This document shows positions 4,279 to 5,028 of a stretch of DNA of 5,028 nucleotides, one piece after another. Every line of letters starts with the position of its first letter. Within the stretch, counting starts at the first letter, position 1. Location of the stretch: positions 1 through 5,028 of the forward strand of contig JAFGPH010000174.1 in assembly GCA_016926135.1 (NCBI GenBank), in the 5' to 3' direction. A model generated the notes under the pieces. That model was not told the DNA's origin. It saw only the letters and a program-made list of their open reading frames with translations, and made no database searches. The stretch comes from Deltaproteobacteria bacterium. GTDB lineage: Bacteria > Desulfobacterota > DSM-4660 > Desulfatiglandales > HGW-15. The position numbers and the translations under genes were made by a program.

Positions 4279-5028
4279 ATGAGATCGCTTTGTATATGTC
4301 ACCGGTTGCTGCTTTCTCTCGTCGCGTTTCTGCTGGTTTTCGCCCCGTGCCTTTCGATCGCCCAGGTCAAGGAGGTGCGCATCGCCGACAGCAAGGGGGA
4401 TTGGGGCTATCCCAACCCTTACCGGCACTACCCGCGCGGCCCGGGTTACGTGCGCATGAGCTGGGTGTTTGACACCCTGGTCTGGAAGGACCAGAGGGGA
4501 TACATACCCGCCCTGGCCCAGGCGTGGTCTTACGACCCCAGGGCACTGGCCTTTACGTTCAAGATCAACCCGAAGGCCAAATGGCATGACGGAGAACCCC
4601 TCACGGCCCAGGACGTGGTCTTCACCCTGGAGTATTTCAAGAAATACCCCTATCCCTGGATCACCGTGGACTCCGTGGCTCGGACCGTGGCTGCAGATAC
4701 CCACACCGTCACGGTCTATCTCTCGAAACCCTACTCCCCGTTCCTGTCCGACATCGGCGGGACCATGCCCATCCTACCCAAGCACATCTGGGAAGGTGTG
4801 GGAAACCCGAAAGCCTTTGAGGATCCAAAGGCCTTCATCGGCAGCGGTCCATATGTGTTCAGGGATTTCAACAAGGCCCAGGGCACCTATCTCTACGAGG
4901 CCTTTGCCGATTACTATCAGGGAAAACCCAGGGCCGACAGGCTTATCTATATGCGATCAGGGAAGCCGCTGGTATCCCTGACCGGCGGAGAGGTGGACCT
5001 GGCGGGTATCCAGCCCGAGATGGCCCAA
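4279..5028 (+). CDS. ABC transporter periplasmic solute-binding protein, peptide/nickel type (SBP_bac_5), 5' part; 3' end outside window
   Basis: Frame 1 is open from ATG 4279 to the last base: 250 codons, about half of the usual 500-600 residue protein. Residues 1-28 form a Sec signal peptide (MRSLCICHR, hydrophobic LLLSLVAFLLVF, cleavage likely after S-I-A). Cys24 is not in a good lipobox. The mature part shows the DppA/OppA/NikA-type fold: MSWVFDTLVWKDQRGYIPAL (60-79), AQAWSYDPRALAFTFKI, the hallmark KWHDGEPLTAQDVVFTLEYF (101-120), LPKHIWEG (166-173) and GSGPYVF (188-194). The family captures peptides, nickel chelates, heme or sugars in the periplasm for an ABC importer; the ligand cannot be read from this half. 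Permease and ATPase genes are expected downstream. It is divergent from the secreted FmdE-family gene, and its leader carries a terminator-like hairpin, suggesting controlled expression. Confidence 0.9.
   Translation, partial: MRSLCICHRLLLSLVAFLLVFAPCLSIAQVKEVRIADSKGDWGYPNPYRHYPRGPGYVRMSWVFDTLVWKDQRGYIPALAQAWSYDPRALAFTFKINPKAKWHDGEPLTAQDVVFTLEYFKKYPYPWITVDSVARTVAADTHTVTVYLSKPYSPFLSDIGGTMPILPKHIWEGVGNPKAFEDPKAFIGSGPYVFRDFNKAQGTYLYEAFADYYQGKPRADRLIYMRSGKPLVSLTGGEVDLAGIQPEMAQ

Overview
The window is high-GC bacterial DNA. Its gene families (a Mo/W-type ABC ATPase, a DUF3786 protein with a CO-dehydrogenase-type Fe-S motif, and a secreted FmdE protein) fit a strict anaerobe, most likely a sulfate-reducing or syntrophic deltaproteobacterium (Desulfobacterota). 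The taxonomic guess is inference from gene content; there is no rRNA or other marker here.

Left part (1-2140, + strand): the 3' end of an ABC transporter ATP-binding subunit with a molybdate/tungstate-type TOBE domain, then an overlapping PadR-family regulator, then a small unrecognised gene that looks broken by a frameshift, then an intact DUF3786 protein with a four-cysteine [4Fe-4S] domain. The close spacing suggests one transcription unit. Middle (2141-2654): a VapC toxin gene that has lost its N-terminal third, with no antitoxin, and about 160 bp with no convincing gene.

Right part (2655-5028): two divergent genes for exported proteins, separated by about 560 bp. Leftward is a secreted FmdE-family protein. 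Rightward is the start of a peptide/nickel-type (SBP_bac_5) solute-binding protein, cut off by the window edge. The gap is the most structured part of the window. It holds two related terminator-like hairpins in inverted orientation, each placed between the gap centre and one of the two genes; a good sigma70-type promoter on the minus strand that would make a terminated RNA of about 110 nt with its own 5' hairpin; and a tandem array of five 8-bp units.

A common theme is metal or metal-cofactor acquisition: Mo/W import, a corrinoid/CO-dehydrogenase-like Fe-S protein, FmdE, and a nickel/peptide-type binding protein. That link is inference from families and proximity. The candidate new element is the small RNA or attenuator unit upstream of fmdE, with a mirror-image terminator just before the binding-protein gene.
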